Assembly: GCF_036962705.1 (NCBI RefSeq)
Contig: NZ_JBALOQ010000003.1
Location: 124,001 to 188,000, forward strand
Direction: 5' to 3'
Origin: Ferdinandcohnia sp036962705
Lineage (GTDB): Bacteria; Bacillota; Bacilli; Bacillales; Bacillaceae_L
DNA length: 64,000 nucleotides
Shown: one piece after another, positions 34,957 through 43,953 of the stretch
Position numbering within the stretch: the stretch's first letter is position 1
Layout of the letters: each line of letters opens with the position of its first letter
Program-made: the position numbers and the translations under genes
Notes under the pieces: generated by a model
Told to the model about the DNA's origin: nothing
Databases searched by the model: none
The model's input: the letters and a program-made list of their open reading frames with translations, nothing else

Positions 34957-35319
34957 TCAATTTTTTTCTATTTTATCACGAGAAAGGCTCCATTTGGATA
35001 AAATTATTCGTCTGATAACCGCAATATTTTGGAAAAGCCTCACTCCGAATGCAAAAACGGCTACCAAGTACAAGTCTACACCAAGATGTACGCCTAGAAA
35101 AGCTAAACTTGCTGCCAATAAAATATTAAAAAAGAAACCAGAAACAAAGACGGACTGATCATAAATATTTTGTAGGTGTGCACGAATACCACCGAATAAT
35201 GTATCAAGTGCTGCTAAAACCGCAATTGATAAATAATTTGAATACTCTGCTGGAATTTTAAATTCCGATAACAGTCCGAGGATGATTCCGACTATTAGAC
35301 CGAAAATTGGGAGCCACAT
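34957..35319 (-). CDS. sbp: Small basic protein Sbp (DUF1290)
   Basis: A 120-residue membrane protein with about three to four hydrophobic segments and the family core YSNYLSIAVLAALDTLFGGI. The family sits next to ftsA in many Firmicutes, actinobacteria and others, and has no known function. C-terminal residues are basic (RRIILSKWSLSRDKIEKN). It follows ylxX in the same direction. Confidence 0.92.
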   Translation of the reverse strand: MWLPIFGLIVGIILGLLSEFKIPAEYSNYLSIAVLAALDTLFGGIRAHLQNIYDQSVFVSGFFFNILLAASLAFLGVHLGVDLYLVAVFAFGVRLFQNIAVIRRIILSKWSLSRDKIEKN

Positions 35320-35337
35320 GACTATGTTCCACCTTTA

Positions 35338-36057
35338 TCACTTTTTATCTGGTTCCATATTAGGTTGCATTTCTGTAATCCTTATTGAGTCGTCATAAGC
35401 AGGTATCGTTACGACTTTGCTTGGTTTTGAGATTTTTAAACGTAAATTGTCAATGAAAAATTGACGCTCCGCTTCCGATGCTTTTAGCTTATTGTATAGT
35501 CTTTCTGCATCATCAGCAATGACTTTGATTTCAATTGGCAATGGACTAATGGAATACGAATCAATTTTCGGTCTTCCTTGAATTTCCCGAATCACAGTGG
35601 TTGTAATTACTCGGTGACCATCAATTGAAATTGCCTTTGCCTGATAGGAATTTAATTCATTTACTAACCATCTCAACAAACTAGGAGTTATGGTTGTGGC
35701 TTGTTTGCCAGCTTCATTGAACGATTGCTCAATTGTAATCGTAATACCAGTGCCAGATACTTGAGTAAGCCCAACTTCTTTCTTTAATTCATCAAGGGTA
35801 TCTTTAAGGATCATTATTTTACTATCATCACGCTGACTATCATATTGTTCTAGCTTCGCCTCATATGTATAAATTTTAGTTAAAAGATCCGTATATAATT
35901 CTTGGGATTGCTTTAAATCCTCGCGCAATTCCCATAAATCCCGGGTATCCCGTACTTCAGGTTCTTTAATGGTTTGAAATTGGACAGCAACCATTAACCC
36001 TATTATAGACGTAATGACCGTGAAGCTAATTACTGTTTTTTTGTCCAATAAAACCAC
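35338..36057 (-). CDS. ylxX: YlxX, DUF881 family protein
   Basis: 239 residues: one N-terminal membrane segment (VISFTVITSIIGLMVAVQF), a coiled coil (about 40-95), then the DUF881 extracytoplasmic domain with GTGITITIEQ, LLRWLVNELNSYQAKAISI and IEIKVIADDAERLYN. Paralogue of the adjacent ylxW. DUF881 proteins are part of the divIB-ftsA interval of the dcw cluster, with no defined role. The C-terminal half lies outside the membrane by topology. Confidence 0.92.
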   Translation of the reverse strand: MVLLDKKTVISFTVITSIIGLMVAVQFQTIKEPEVRDTRDLWELREDLKQSQELYTDLLTKIYTYEAKLEQYDSQRDDSKIMILKDTLDELKKEVGLTQVSGTGITITIEQSFNEAGKQATTITPSLLRWLVNELNSYQAKAISIDGHRVITTTVIREIQGRPKIDSYSISPLPIEIKVIADDAERLYNKLKASEAERQFFIDNLRLKISKPSKVVTIPAYDDSIRITEMQPNMEPDKK

Positions 36058-36086
36058 CTAGCCTTCTAAAGTAAACCAAATATATC

Positions 36087-36794
36087 TTAATTTTTCGCAT
36101 TAATTAATGGGCCCATTTGAATTTGTCCCTTGTTTTCAATTTTCACCACAATATTATCCTGTATCAATTGGTCAGTGATTCCACCATTCATATTTAAAGC
36201 AGGCACCAGTACATTTGGATCACCGATTGCCGAAATCACAAATGGAGCTGGAAAAGGGTTACCGTCGACGACAACAACAGGTCCATTGCAGTAAATATAA
36301 GAATTAGACTGAAGTCTTTTACCATTAACAGAAACGGCTTGGGCTCCAGATACATAAAGTTCATTTATAACCTTAAATAAATGGCTTTCATGAACTAGAT
36401 AATTATTCACATCTTGTCCTGACGGTACGTAAGAGGAATCTTCAAGTGTAACTGTAACTCCTGGACCTTTTACACCAATCTCACCTACAACCATACGGTA
36501 CTTTTCTACTTCCTCGACAAGATTGAAATAAATCTGTTCTTGTTCTTCTTTTGCAAGCTCTTCTTCAATTGCTTGAATTTGATTTTGTTTTTCAATCAAA
36601 TTTAGTTGTAGTTCATTGTTTTTCTCGTTTTGTTCATTCAACTCTGTTCGAATTTTAGTTTCTTCATTCCATTGTTGTTCAGTAACTCGATTTGATTCCA
36701 ATTGTTCCTTTGTAAATTGGTACGAGAATGAAATCATAAAGCCCAGGACTAAGCAAACAAATGAGAGAATGACGTGTCTACCCTTCACCTTCAC
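36087..36794 (-). CDS. ylxW: YlxW, DUF881 family protein
   Basis: 235 residues with an N-terminal membrane anchor (VILSFVCLVLGFMISFSYQF), a glutamate/glutamine-rich coiled coil (about 30-85) and a DUF881 domain (GVKGPGVTVTLEDSSYVPSG, NYLVHESHLFKVINELYVSG, AQAVSVNGKRL, SAIGDPNVL). Tandem paralogue of ylxX. The start region overlaps the end of divIB by 17 bases; GTG 36794 or the GTG two codons later are both possible, and translation is probably coupled. Confidence 0.9.
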   Translation of the reverse strand: MKVKGRHVILSFVCLVLGFMISFSYQFTKEQLESNRVTEQQWNEETKIRTELNEQNEKNNELQLNLIEKQNQIQAIEEELAKEEQEQIYFNLVEEVEKYRMVVGEIGVKGPGVTVTLEDSSYVPSGQDVNNYLVHESHLFKVINELYVSGAQAVSVNGKRLQSNSYIYCNGPVVVVDGNPFPAPFVISAIGDPNVLVPALNMNGGITDQLIQDNIVVKIENKGQIQMGPLINAKN

Positions 36795-37587
36795 CAGTTA
36801 CCATCTCCTCATCTTCATTGGTGTTCTCGTATTCGTATGGGATAAATGTTGGAACAACATCTAGTTCAATATATCCATTAAGAGACGGATCCAATTCACT
36901 TATGATCGTTGGATAGGCCGTAATATTTTTCGCGAAATTTCTTACCGTCGCTTTTACTTCATACCCATCAATCATATACAGAGTCATCTGAAGAGGATCA
37001 TACTCTGTAGGTGTATGATGAATTTCGGAAATGAGCTTAGCGATCGACGGTTGGACTTTTTTAAGTTCCTTTGCAAGTAGCTTTAAGGCCTCGTCCTCCC
37101 AATCAACTATGATCGGTGCGTCAACTGGAATCGCTTTTGAACCAAACTCCTGTGGTTTTTCAATAATTTCACCATTTTCAAGAATTGGATAAAAAATATT
37201 AGACCCACTTATATATCCTACCCTATTCAATTCGCTAACATTTAGCATGATATGATTGGGAAGTCTTTTTTCAATCCTGACTTCCTTGATTTCAGGGTGT
37301 TTTTTAATATTTTCGATAACTATATCCTTATCGACCTTCCAAAAGCTTGTCCCAACTTTTAATTTGCTTAAACTTAGTATCTGATTGGATGAAATATTTT
37401 GGTTGCCAGTAATGGAGATTTCGCCAATTTTACTGAAAGGAGATTGGAAATAAAGAATTCCGGATAGCAAAAAAAAGAAAAACGTAATATACATAATCAG
37501 CCGTCGATTAGCCTTTTGTTTTCTCCGTTGCTTTAGCTTTGGAATTCGATCTTCTATTGTAACAACCTTTTGCTTTGCCAAATACAT
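36778..37587 (-). CDS. divIB: Cell division protein DivIB (FtsQ family)
   Basis: Septal membrane protein in complex with FtsL and DivIC. The 269 residues have a basic cytoplasmic N-terminus (IPKLKQRRKQKANRR), one membrane helix (LIMYITFFFFLLSGILYF), the POTRA domain (FSKIGEISITGNQNISSNQI to RIEKRLPNHIMLNVSE) and a beta domain, ending in an acidic tail. The start could be ATG 37587 or TTG 37581; GGGGTG sits better for the latter. Sequence is weakly conserved apart from POTRA, but synteny is firm. Confidence 0.93.
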   Translation of the reverse strand: MYLAKQKVVTIEDRIPKLKQRRKQKANRRLIMYITFFFFLLSGILYFQSPFSKIGEISITGNQNISSNQILSLSKLKVGTSFWKVDKDIVIENIKKHPEIKEVRIEKRLPNHIMLNVSELNRVGYISGSNIFYPILENGEIIEKPQEFGSKAIPVDAPIIVDWEDEALKLLAKELKKVQPSIAKLISEIHHTPTEYDPLQMTLYMIDGYEVKATVRNFAKNITAYPTIISELDPSLNGYIELDVVPTFIPYEYENTNEDEEMVTGEGEG

Positions 37588-37685
37588 TCACCCCACTCTA
37601 GGAAAGCCCTAGAAATACAATCTTATGTATGTTTATCAATTTTTAGCTAAGATTTACGATTATCAAAAATGCTATAAAACGAAAG

Positions 37686-37715
37686 AATAAACGGCATGTA
37701 TACATGCCGTTTATT
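37686..37715. other. Perfect 30-base palindrome between murB and divIB
   Basis: AATAAACGGCATGTA (37686-37700) is followed directly by its reverse complement (37701-37715). On the minus strand CTTTCGTTTT follows, so it may act as a terminator for murB. Perfect symmetry without a spacer also fits a protein-binding site. Confidence 0.6.
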
Positions 37716-37786
37716 AGTCGATACAGTAACACATACATGTTATTGTATTATATCATATTTTCCTAAGAAATGGGTGTAGAAACTGT

Positions 37787-38695
37787 CTACTTTCGACCAA
37801 TTATTTCAACTTCCGTTTCCATTCGTACACCATGTAAAGAAAAAATTTTCTCTTTTACAAATTCTATTAAATCAAGAACATCCTGGGCTTTTGCATTTTC
37901 TGCATTGACAATAAAATTCCCATGCATTTCAGAAATTTTTGCTCCGCCAATGGAATACCCTTTTAGGCCTGATTTTTCAACTAATTGTCCCGCATAATTT
38001 GGAAGTGGATTACGGAAAATGCTACCGGCACATGGAAGATCCCATGGTTGGGTATCTCTTCGATATTCTTTATTTTTCTTCATAACTGCAGAAATATCTT
38101 CCTTATCGCCTTCTGTTAATTGAAATGTTGCTTCCACCACAATTCCAGGTCTCTTTTTTTGAAGAATTGAGGTGCGGTAGGAATATTCCATCTCCTCATT
38201 TGATAGCCATTCAAGGCTACCATCATCAAATAATATATGAGCTTTCGTTAATACTTTTGATACATCAGACCCGTGTGCCCCTGCATTCATATAGACAGCG
38301 CCACCGATGGAACCAGGTATCCCACTTGAAAATTCAAGGCCTGATAATCCTTTTCTTGCAATTTGTACTGCTAGACTTACAATTGAAAAACCGGCTCCGA
38401 CAGTAAGTGTAGTACCATCAAGTTCCATATGGTTAAGACCATTTCCTAGTTTAATGACAGCTCCTTCAATTCCTTTATCAGATACGAGGAGATTTGACCC
38501 TCTACCGATTGCTCGCCATTTTATGCCATGATTTTTAATAATCTCAAGCGTCTTTTTTAATGATTCGATACCATTTGGTTCGATAAATATATCAGCCGGA
38601 CCACCAATCTTAATGGTTGTATGCTTTGATAAAGGTTCATTCACTAAAACCTTGCCAACACTTGCTTCTTGAAGTTCCTTAACTATATTGTCCAT
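37787..38695 (-). CDS. murB: UDP-N-acetylenolpyruvoylglucosamine reductase MurB
   Basis: FAD enzyme that reduces the enolpyruvyl group to give UDP-MurNAc. The 302 residues include KHTTIKIGGPADIFIEP, AIGRGSNLLVSDKGIEG (FAD), SGIPGSIGGAVYMNAGAHG and the catalytic Ser region CAGSIFRNPLPNYAG, with a C-terminal Glu (GVRMETEVEIIG). It is a type II MurB. ATG 38695 follows AAGGAGG; the longer reading is excluded by that ribosome site. murG-murB-divIB order as in B. subtilis. Confidence 0.96.
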   Translation of the reverse strand: MDNIVKELQEASVGKVLVNEPLSKHTTIKIGGPADIFIEPNGIESLKKTLEIIKNHGIKWRAIGRGSNLLVSDKGIEGAVIKLGNGLNHMELDGTTLTVGAGFSIVSLAVQIARKGLSGLEFSSGIPGSIGGAVYMNAGAHGSDVSKVLTKAHILFDDGSLEWLSNEEMEYSYRTSILQKKRPGIVVEATFQLTEGDKEDISAVMKKNKEYRRDTQPWDLPCAGSIFRNPLPNYAGQLVEKSGLKGYSIGGAKISEMHGNFIVNAENAKAQDVLDLIEFVKEKIFSLHGVRMETEVEIIGRK

Positions 38696-38777
38696 ATTAA
38701 CCTCCTTTATCAGCATTTACACTTGGAACAAATATTACTGTAGTATATGCTCCATGTTCGCTTCATGGTACATTTGC

Positions 38778-39866
38778 CTAGATTAGATCATTCATTACTT
38801 TGTATAGCCGTCTTGCGGCATCTGGTATACCTATTTGAGAGGATGCTTTTTTCATTTCCTCAAGTTTTATTTGATTTAAAAGGACCGAATCAATGTCCTT
38901 AATAAGCTGAGGGCTTGTTAAATCCTTTTCAAGGCGTAGAATCGCAGCCCCTTTTTCACTTAAGGACCTTGCATTTTTCTCTTGGTGATTATTTGTTACA
39001 TATGGGCTTGGCACCAAAATACTTGGCAGTCCTAGAGCAGTTAACTCAGCTAATGTCGTCGCACCTGCACGAGCAACTACAAGATCTACACCAGATAGCA
39101 CTTCTGGCATATTGTGAATAAATGGCTTAATAATGACATTATTAGGATTTCCAACTGCCTTTACCTGATTAAGTACATTTTCATAATGAACCTCACCTGT
39201 TACATATAGGAATTGATAATCCTTTTCCTTCACATCAGATAAGGCATTTAAAAAAGCATCATTTAGCGGTTTCGCTCCTCTACTTCCTCCTACTAATAAA
39301 ACGGACTTTTGGGAGCTGTTAAGACCAACAGATTCTCTACCCACTCGGCCATCTTTACCAATAACTTCTGAAGCCCGTGGGTTCCCTGTTAAAATGACCT
39401 TTTCCTTTGGAAAAAACTGAGCGGCTTCTTCAAAACAAATTGCCACTTTATCAACATAGCGGCTTAAAAATTTATTGGTGAGTCCTGGAATACTGTTTTG
39501 TTCATGAATAATTGTTGGAATATGTAATTTTGATGCTGCATATACGACTGGTCCACAAACGTAGCCGCCTGTACCAATAACCACATCTGGTTTAAAATCT
39601 TTTATCAATTTCTTGCTATCACTGACTCCTCTTAGAAAACGCGCGATTGTTTTAATGTTTTCAAAAGAAAGCTTACGTTTAAACCCTGTGATATGAATCG
39701 TTTTAAAAGGAATCCCTTCACGGGTCACAATACCACTTTCTAACCCTTTTTCAGTGCCGATATAAAGAAACTCAGCAGAAGGGTTTAACTTTTTTATTTC
39801 TTTGATTAAGGCAAGAGCAGGATAAATATGACCTCCTGTACCTCCACCACTTACTACAATCTTCAA
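38778..39866 (-). CDS. murG: MurG, lipid II-forming N-acetylglucosaminyltransferase
   Basis: Adds GlcNAc to lipid I at the inner membrane face. The 362 residues open with KIVVSGGGTGGHIYPALALI (glycine-rich donor loop), then VIGTGGYVCGPVVYAA and IIHEQNSIPGLTNKFLS; the GT28 donor site has GGSRGAKPLNDAFLNAL and VVARAGATTLAELTALGLPS. The start is TTG at 39866, nine bases after GGAGG; a nearby ATG is in another frame. Confidence 0.96.
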   Translation of the reverse strand: MKIVVSGGGTGGHIYPALALIKEIKKLNPSAEFLYIGTEKGLESGIVTREGIPFKTIHITGFKRKLSFENIKTIARFLRGVSDSKKLIKDFKPDVVIGTGGYVCGPVVYAASKLHIPTIIHEQNSIPGLTNKFLSRYVDKVAICFEEAAQFFPKEKVILTGNPRASEVIGKDGRVGRESVGLNSSQKSVLLVGGSRGAKPLNDAFLNALSDVKEKDYQFLYVTGEVHYENVLNQVKAVGNPNNVIIKPFIHNMPEVLSGVDLVVARAGATTLAELTALGLPSILVPSPYVTNNHQEKNARSLSEKGAAILRLEKDLTSPQLIKDIDSVLLNQIKLEEMKKASSQIGIPDAARRLYKVMNDLI

Positions 39867-39904
39867 GGCTCATTTCCTCCCATTTGGAAGATTAATTAAA
39901 AGTA

Positions 39905-39940
39905 GATTAACCCTGTTCATATAAACAGGGTTAATCTTTT
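39905..39940. terminator. Hairpin between spoVE and murG
   Basis: A 13-bp perfect stem (GATTAACCCTGTT arms, 39905-39917 with 39924-39936, 6-nt loop) follows the spoVE stop on the minus strand with a TACTTTTAA tail. A TTTTTTC run is on the opposite side, so its orientation is uncertain. Confidence 0.6.
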
Positions 39941-39973
39941 TTCTAAGTATAACATATTTTCATGTAATTTGGG

Positions 39974-41071
39974 TTAATACCTTGAATACCTGCTAATATT
40001 TAAAAGGACTCCGACTGCCATTAGCATTAAGGTTAGGGATGACCCCCCGTAGCTTAGAAACGGAAGTGTAATTCCCGTTACCGGCATTAGGCCTGTTACA
40101 ACTCCGATATTAATGATCACTTGAATCGCAATCATTCCAATAATTCCGATTCCTAGAAAACTTCCATATAAATCAGGTGCACCCAGAGCAATCCGTACGC
40201 CTCTCCAAAGTAAAATACTAAATAAAATGATAACAAATGAACCACCAATAAAGCCTAATTCTTCTGCTAGGATTGCAAAGATGAAGTCTGTCTGTGGTTC
40301 TGGCAGGTAGAAAAACTTCTGCCTACTTTGTCCTAAACCTAAACCGAATAAACCGCCCGGACCAATAGCGTAGAGGGACTGAATGATCTGAAAACCAGTT
40401 CCTAACGGATCTTCCCATGGATCTAAAAACGAGGTGATTCGTTTAATTCGATAAGGGGCTGATAAAATTAAGGCAACAAACCCAACCACACCGATTAACC
40501 CCAATCCAACAAAGTGGGAGATTCTTGCTCCAGCAACATAAATCATCACGACACAAGTACCCACCATAACCGTTCCTGTCCCTAAATCCGGCTGTAGCAT
40601 GATCATACCAAATGCGAGAAAAACAAGTGATAGAGATGGCATTAAACCTTTTTTGAAGGACGTAATTTTTTTCTGATTTTCAGAAAGGAATTTCGCTAAA
40701 AATGCAATCATCGCTAATTTCATAAATTCTGAAGGTTGGATAGAAAATGCTCCGACTCCAATCCAGCTTTGCGAACCGTTACGTTCCATTCCGATTCCAG
40801 GAATTAATACTGCAACCAATAAGACAAAGCAAATAATGATAAGGACTTTTGCCCAAGTTCTCCATGTCCAATAATCTACATTCATTATAAAAAACATTGC
40901 AATAACTCCTACACTTGCAAATAGAAGCTGTCTTTTAGCAAAGAAAAACGAATCATCAAATTTATATGTAGCCCATATCGCACTGGCACTGTAAACCATA
41001 ATCAATCCAACTGCTAAAAGTGAAAGTGTTGTAATTATTAATATGATATCCGGAGTCGTTTTTTGGTTCAC
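39974..41071 (-). CDS. spoVE: SpoVE, SEDS-family spore cortex glycosyltransferase
   Basis: Polytopic SEDS protein that polymerises lipid II for the spore cortex with the transpeptidase SpoVD. About 365 residues with ten membrane segments. Very like B. subtilis SpoVE through MNVDYWTWRTWAKVL, IGVGAFSIQPSEFMKLAMIA, QPDLGTGTVMVGTCVVMI, DPLGTGFQIIQSLYAIGPGG and the C-terminal TLPFLSYGGSSLTLM. GTG 41071 stands eight bases after GAGGTG; a TTG two codons upstream is the alternative. Its match here favours SpoVE over vegetative FtsW. Confidence 0.94.
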   Translation of the reverse strand: MNQKTTPDIILIITTLSLLAVGLIMVYSASAIWATYKFDDSFFFAKRQLLFASVGVIAMFFIMNVDYWTWRTWAKVLIIICFVLLVAVLIPGIGMERNGSQSWIGVGAFSIQPSEFMKLAMIAFLAKFLSENQKKITSFKKGLMPSLSLVFLAFGMIMLQPDLGTGTVMVGTCVVMIYVAGARISHFVGLGLIGVVGFVALILSAPYRIKRITSFLDPWEDPLGTGFQIIQSLYAIGPGGLFGLGLGQSRQKFFYLPEPQTDFIFAILAEELGFIGGSFVIILFSILLWRGVRIALGAPDLYGSFLGIGIIGMIAIQVIINIGVVTGLMPVTGITLPFLSYGGSSLTLMLMAVGVLLNISRYSRY

Positions 41072-41116
41072 AATCAAAACACCTCTACATTCTAGATTCA
41101 GAGCTTATGGTGACAA

Positions 41117-41144
41117 TTAGTATGTGGATGTAAGCGATTATTCC
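41117..41144 (-). promoter_or_regulatory. Possible SigE-type promoter before spoVE
   Basis: The minus strand shows GGAATAAT (41144-41137), a 12-base spacer and CATACTAA (41124-41117), like the SigE -10 (CATACAnT). The -35 match is only fair. spoVE is SigE-controlled in B. subtilis. Confidence 0.45.
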
Positions 41145-41176
41145 ACCACAAGCCTTGCTCTAGATTGTCCAAGCCC

Positions 41177-42529
41177 TTACTTAAGCTTATGCACGGCGTT
41201 TATAAAAATGTCTCCTCTTTCTTCAAATGTTTTATGTTGATCCCAGCTTGCGCATGCAGGTGATAATAAAATAACATCACCCTCATTTGAAAGGTTGTAA
41301 GCTTCTTTTACCGCTGCTTCAACATTATCGACAATTTTTAAATTTTCTATTCCTGCAAGTTTCCCTGCTCGTTCAAGCTTTTTCGCTGTTTGACCAAACA
41401 GAACCATTGCTTTAACACGAGATAATTCAGGGACAAGATCATCAAATTCATTTCCACGATCAAGCCCGCCCGCTAATAAAATAACCGGTTGTTCAAAAGC
41501 TGAAATCGCCTTTTTCGTCGCAAGGATGTTTGTTGCTTTTGAATCATTATAAAATTTTCGATTCACAATCGAAGTGACATATTGCAGGCGATGTTTTACC
41601 CCTGTGAAGGTGGTTAGCACCTTAATAATCGCATTGTTTGGCGTATCAACGAGCTTTGCAACCGCAACAGCAGCCAAAATATTTTCAAGATTATGGACTC
41701 CTGGTAAAACAATATCCTTAATCTCTATAATTTTCTCTTCATCATAATAAACAGCTCGGTCCTTAATGTATGCACCTGTTTGTAATACGCTTGTGGTCGA
41801 GAATGGAATTTTCCTTCCTCGACTACACTCTGCACCTCTTACAACATCCTTATCATCGATATTAATGACGCTGTAATCTTCATCCGTTTGATTTTCAAAG
41901 ATTCTCGCCTTAGCTTTCACATATTCTTCCTTTGTTCCATGATAATCAAGATGTGCATCAAAAATATTTAATAATACAGCAATTTTAGGCGCAAATTCTT
42001 CAGTTCCCATTAATTGAAAGGAGGATAGCTCAGTGACGATGATATTTTCCTGCTTTGCTCCTTTTGCAACATCACAGGCCACTGTTCCAATGTTTCCTGC
42101 GATCAAAGGGGATTTTTCACCTTGCTTTAGCATTTCAAAAATTAAGGTCGTCGTGGTTGTCTTTCCATTAGATCCTGTAATACCAATAAATTCTGCAGGG
42201 GTAATATGATACGCTAGCTCCACTTCTGTAATAATTGGAATTCCTATTTCTTTCGCCTTTACAAGGAGTGGGTTGCTATAAGGGATCCCTGGATTTTTGA
42301 CAATAAAGTCAAAATGATCATCCAAAATTTCAATTGGATGACCTCCACATACTATCTTTATTCCCATTTTTTCAATTTCCTGAGCAGCCTCGTTTTCTTC
42401 AAACGACATCTGGTCATTGACTGTTAGGCGGGCGCCAAGTTCATGCAGAACCTTAGCAGCAGCGAAGCCGCTTTTGGCAAGTCCAAGTATTAAAATATGT
42501 TTGTTAGTAAACTTCATCGTATTTTTCAA
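41177..42529 (-). CDS. murD: UDP-N-acetylmuramoyl-L-alanine-D-glutamate ligase MurD
   Basis: Adds D-glutamate to UDP-MurNAc-L-Ala with ATP. The 450 residues show an N-terminal Rossmann-like domain (HILILGLAKSGFAAAKVLHE), the ATP loop ITGSNGKTTTTTLIFEML (about 117-134), the GVKHRLQYV and FYNDSKATN motifs and C-terminal LLSPACASWDQ, all Mur ligase marks. The start is probably TTG 42529, directly after the mraY stop; ATG 42517 is the other choice but has no ribosome site. Confidence 0.95.
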   Translation of the reverse strand: MKNTMKFTNKHILILGLAKSGFAAAKVLHELGARLTVNDQMSFEENEAAQEIEKMGIKIVCGGHPIEILDDHFDFIVKNPGIPYSNPLLVKAKEIGIPIITEVELAYHITPAEFIGITGSNGKTTTTTLIFEMLKQGEKSPLIAGNIGTVACDVAKGAKQENIIVTELSSFQLMGTEEFAPKIAVLLNIFDAHLDYHGTKEEYVKAKARIFENQTDEDYSVINIDDKDVVRGAECSRGRKIPFSTTSVLQTGAYIKDRAVYYDEEKIIEIKDIVLPGVHNLENILAAVAVAKLVDTPNNAIIKVLTTFTGVKHRLQYVTSIVNRKFYNDSKATNILATKKAISAFEQPVILLAGGLDRGNEFDDLVPELSRVKAMVLFGQTAKKLERAGKLAGIENLKIVDNVEAAVKEAYNLSNEGDVILLSPACASWDQHKTFEERGDIFINAVHKLK

Positions 42530-43507
42530 TTAAATCCACACCTCAATATAGATTCCAAGAATCGCACATAATAATTCTACCGTCCAGAATGTCACAACAA
42601 CCCGCCATTCAGACCATCCCACCAATTCGTAATGGTGATGTAAAGGACTCATTCTAAACACACGTCTACCGGTTGTTTTAAAAGAGATAACTTGAATAAT
42701 AACAGACAAGGTCTCTATTACAAATACCCCACCGATTAATAAAAGTAAGATTTCAAGCTTAAGTGTAATAGCAACTGTCGCAATCGCACCGCCAAGTGCA
42801 AGTGAACCTGTATCACCCATGAATACTTTTGCTGGGTTAGCATTAAACACAAGGAACCCAAGAACCGCACCAACTACAGCCACACAGAAGATGGCAACAT
42901 CATATTGCGCTTGATTCCACGCTAATACCGCAAACGCCCCAAATGCAATTGCCGCTGTCCCAGATACCAATCCATCTAAACCATCTGTTAAATTGACAGC
43001 ATTGGAGAACCCAACTAACCAAATAACTAATAGGAGGACATACAGAAGTTTTAAATCAAACTCAAAATCTGTCCCTGGTATTGAAATCGCAGTAGAGAAA
43101 TTATTTTGTTGATAAATAAAATAAAAAATGATAGCAATAAGGATTTGACCGAACAATTTTTGTCTAGAGGTCAAACCGAGATTCCTTTTTAGGACTACTT
43201 TAATAAAGTCATCTAAAAAGCCCAATACCCCATATCCTAATGTTACAAATAAAAGCAAATATGTTGTAACCGATAGTTCCCCTAATCGAGTCGACACCAA
43301 AATCGTGGTAAGTAAAATTGAAACCAAAATAATGATTCCACCCATCGTAGGTGTTCCCGATTTTTTTTGGTGGGATTTAGGACCTTCCTCACGGATACTT
43401 TGTCCAAATTTTAATCTACGTAAGAACGGGATAAAAATTGGGGAGAGAATGACGCTTATGACAAATCCTATTGCAATCGAATAAATGACTACTTCTTCGA
43501 TCATCAT
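42530..43507 (-). CDS. mraY: MraY, phospho-MurNAc-pentapeptide transferase
   Basis: Ten-helix membrane enzyme that moves phospho-MurNAc-pentapeptide to undecaprenyl phosphate, making lipid I. The 325 residues include GPKSHQKKSGTPTMGGIIIL, the catalytic Asp pair in YGVLGFLDDFIKV, SNAVNLTDGLDGLVSGT (Mg-binding), VFMGDTGSLALGG and the conserved histidine loop MSPLHHHYELVGWSE. Tandem ATGs (43507, 43504) follow GGGAGGGG. The first overlaps the stop of the preceding small gene by one base. Confidence 0.97.
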   Translation of the reverse strand: MMIEEVVIYSIAIGFVISVILSPIFIPFLRRLKFGQSIREEGPKSHQKKSGTPTMGGIIILVSILLTTILVSTRLGELSVTTYLLLFVTLGYGVLGFLDDFIKVVLKRNLGLTSRQKLFGQILIAIIFYFIYQQNNFSTAISIPGTDFEFDLKLLYVLLLVIWLVGFSNAVNLTDGLDGLVSGTAAIAFGAFAVLAWNQAQYDVAIFCVAVVGAVLGFLVFNANPAKVFMGDTGSLALGGAIATVAITLKLEILLLLIGGVFVIETLSVIIQVISFKTTGRRVFRMSPLHHHYELVGWSEWRVVVTFWTVELLCAILGIYIEVWI

Positions 43508-43953
43508 TATCCCCTCCCTTTTTCAAGCATTGTTAATTTTTTTGCTAATATCTTTATTTCTTCTACTGTTTGTTTGTCTTGCCTCACGTCTTTCGTTTCA
43601 TTTGTAAATAGTTTAAATTTTGTCATTGTATCATACCTATTTTCTTCGATTTTTTTTAGATAAAATTCTATGATTTGATTGAGTGCTGGTAGTGGATCTG
43701 TTACTACGAATACAGGGAAATGATTAGGAAGAAACAACGGTAATTTTTGATCCTTTGGCCAAACGGTTGCAACTGCTCCATTATAAAGGGCTTGTTTTAA
43801 ACATTCATCCCTTTTTTCTAGTTCAATTGAAATATAGAGTCCTCTTTTCGATAAGACGCCCGAGTCAGTAATCACTTCTTCAAAATCAAAATTCTGATTT
43901 TTGATGCCATATGCCTCTTCAAAAAGGGTCCACATATCTTGATTGGATAACAA
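43507..43953 (-). CDS. Small MurF-N-terminal-domain-like protein between murE and mraY
   Basis: An intact 148-codon gene in the slot that murF occupies in many bacilli. Residues about 22-95 look like the N-terminal domain of Mur ligases: EEVITDSGVLSKRGLYISI parallels the TDSRxxxxGdlFv strand, LKQALYNGAVATVWP parallels the ExGAxAxxx helix, and PVFVVTDPLPALNQIIEFYL parallels the PxixVxDtxxALxxlA helix. The Arg of the usual DSR is Gly. There is no ATP loop (GTNGKT type), central domain or C-terminal domain; the last 35 residues are a charged helix. The start is TTG 43953, next to the murE stop, with AAGGAG nine bases before. Function unknown; a true MurF must be encoded elsewhere. Confidence 0.75.
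   Translation of the reverse strand: MLSNQDMWTLFEEAYGIKNQNFDFEEVITDSGVLSKRGLYISIELEKRDECLKQALYNGAVATVWPKDQKLPLFLPNHFPVFVVTDPLPALNQIIEFYLKKIEENRYDTMTKFKLFTNETKDVRQDKQTVEEIKILAKKLTMLEKGRG

Noticed and set aside
43507..43953. Idea that the MurF-like gene is a frameshifted full murF
   Set aside because: The gene is flanked directly by murE and mraY with one-base joints, so there is no room for lost domains in another frame.
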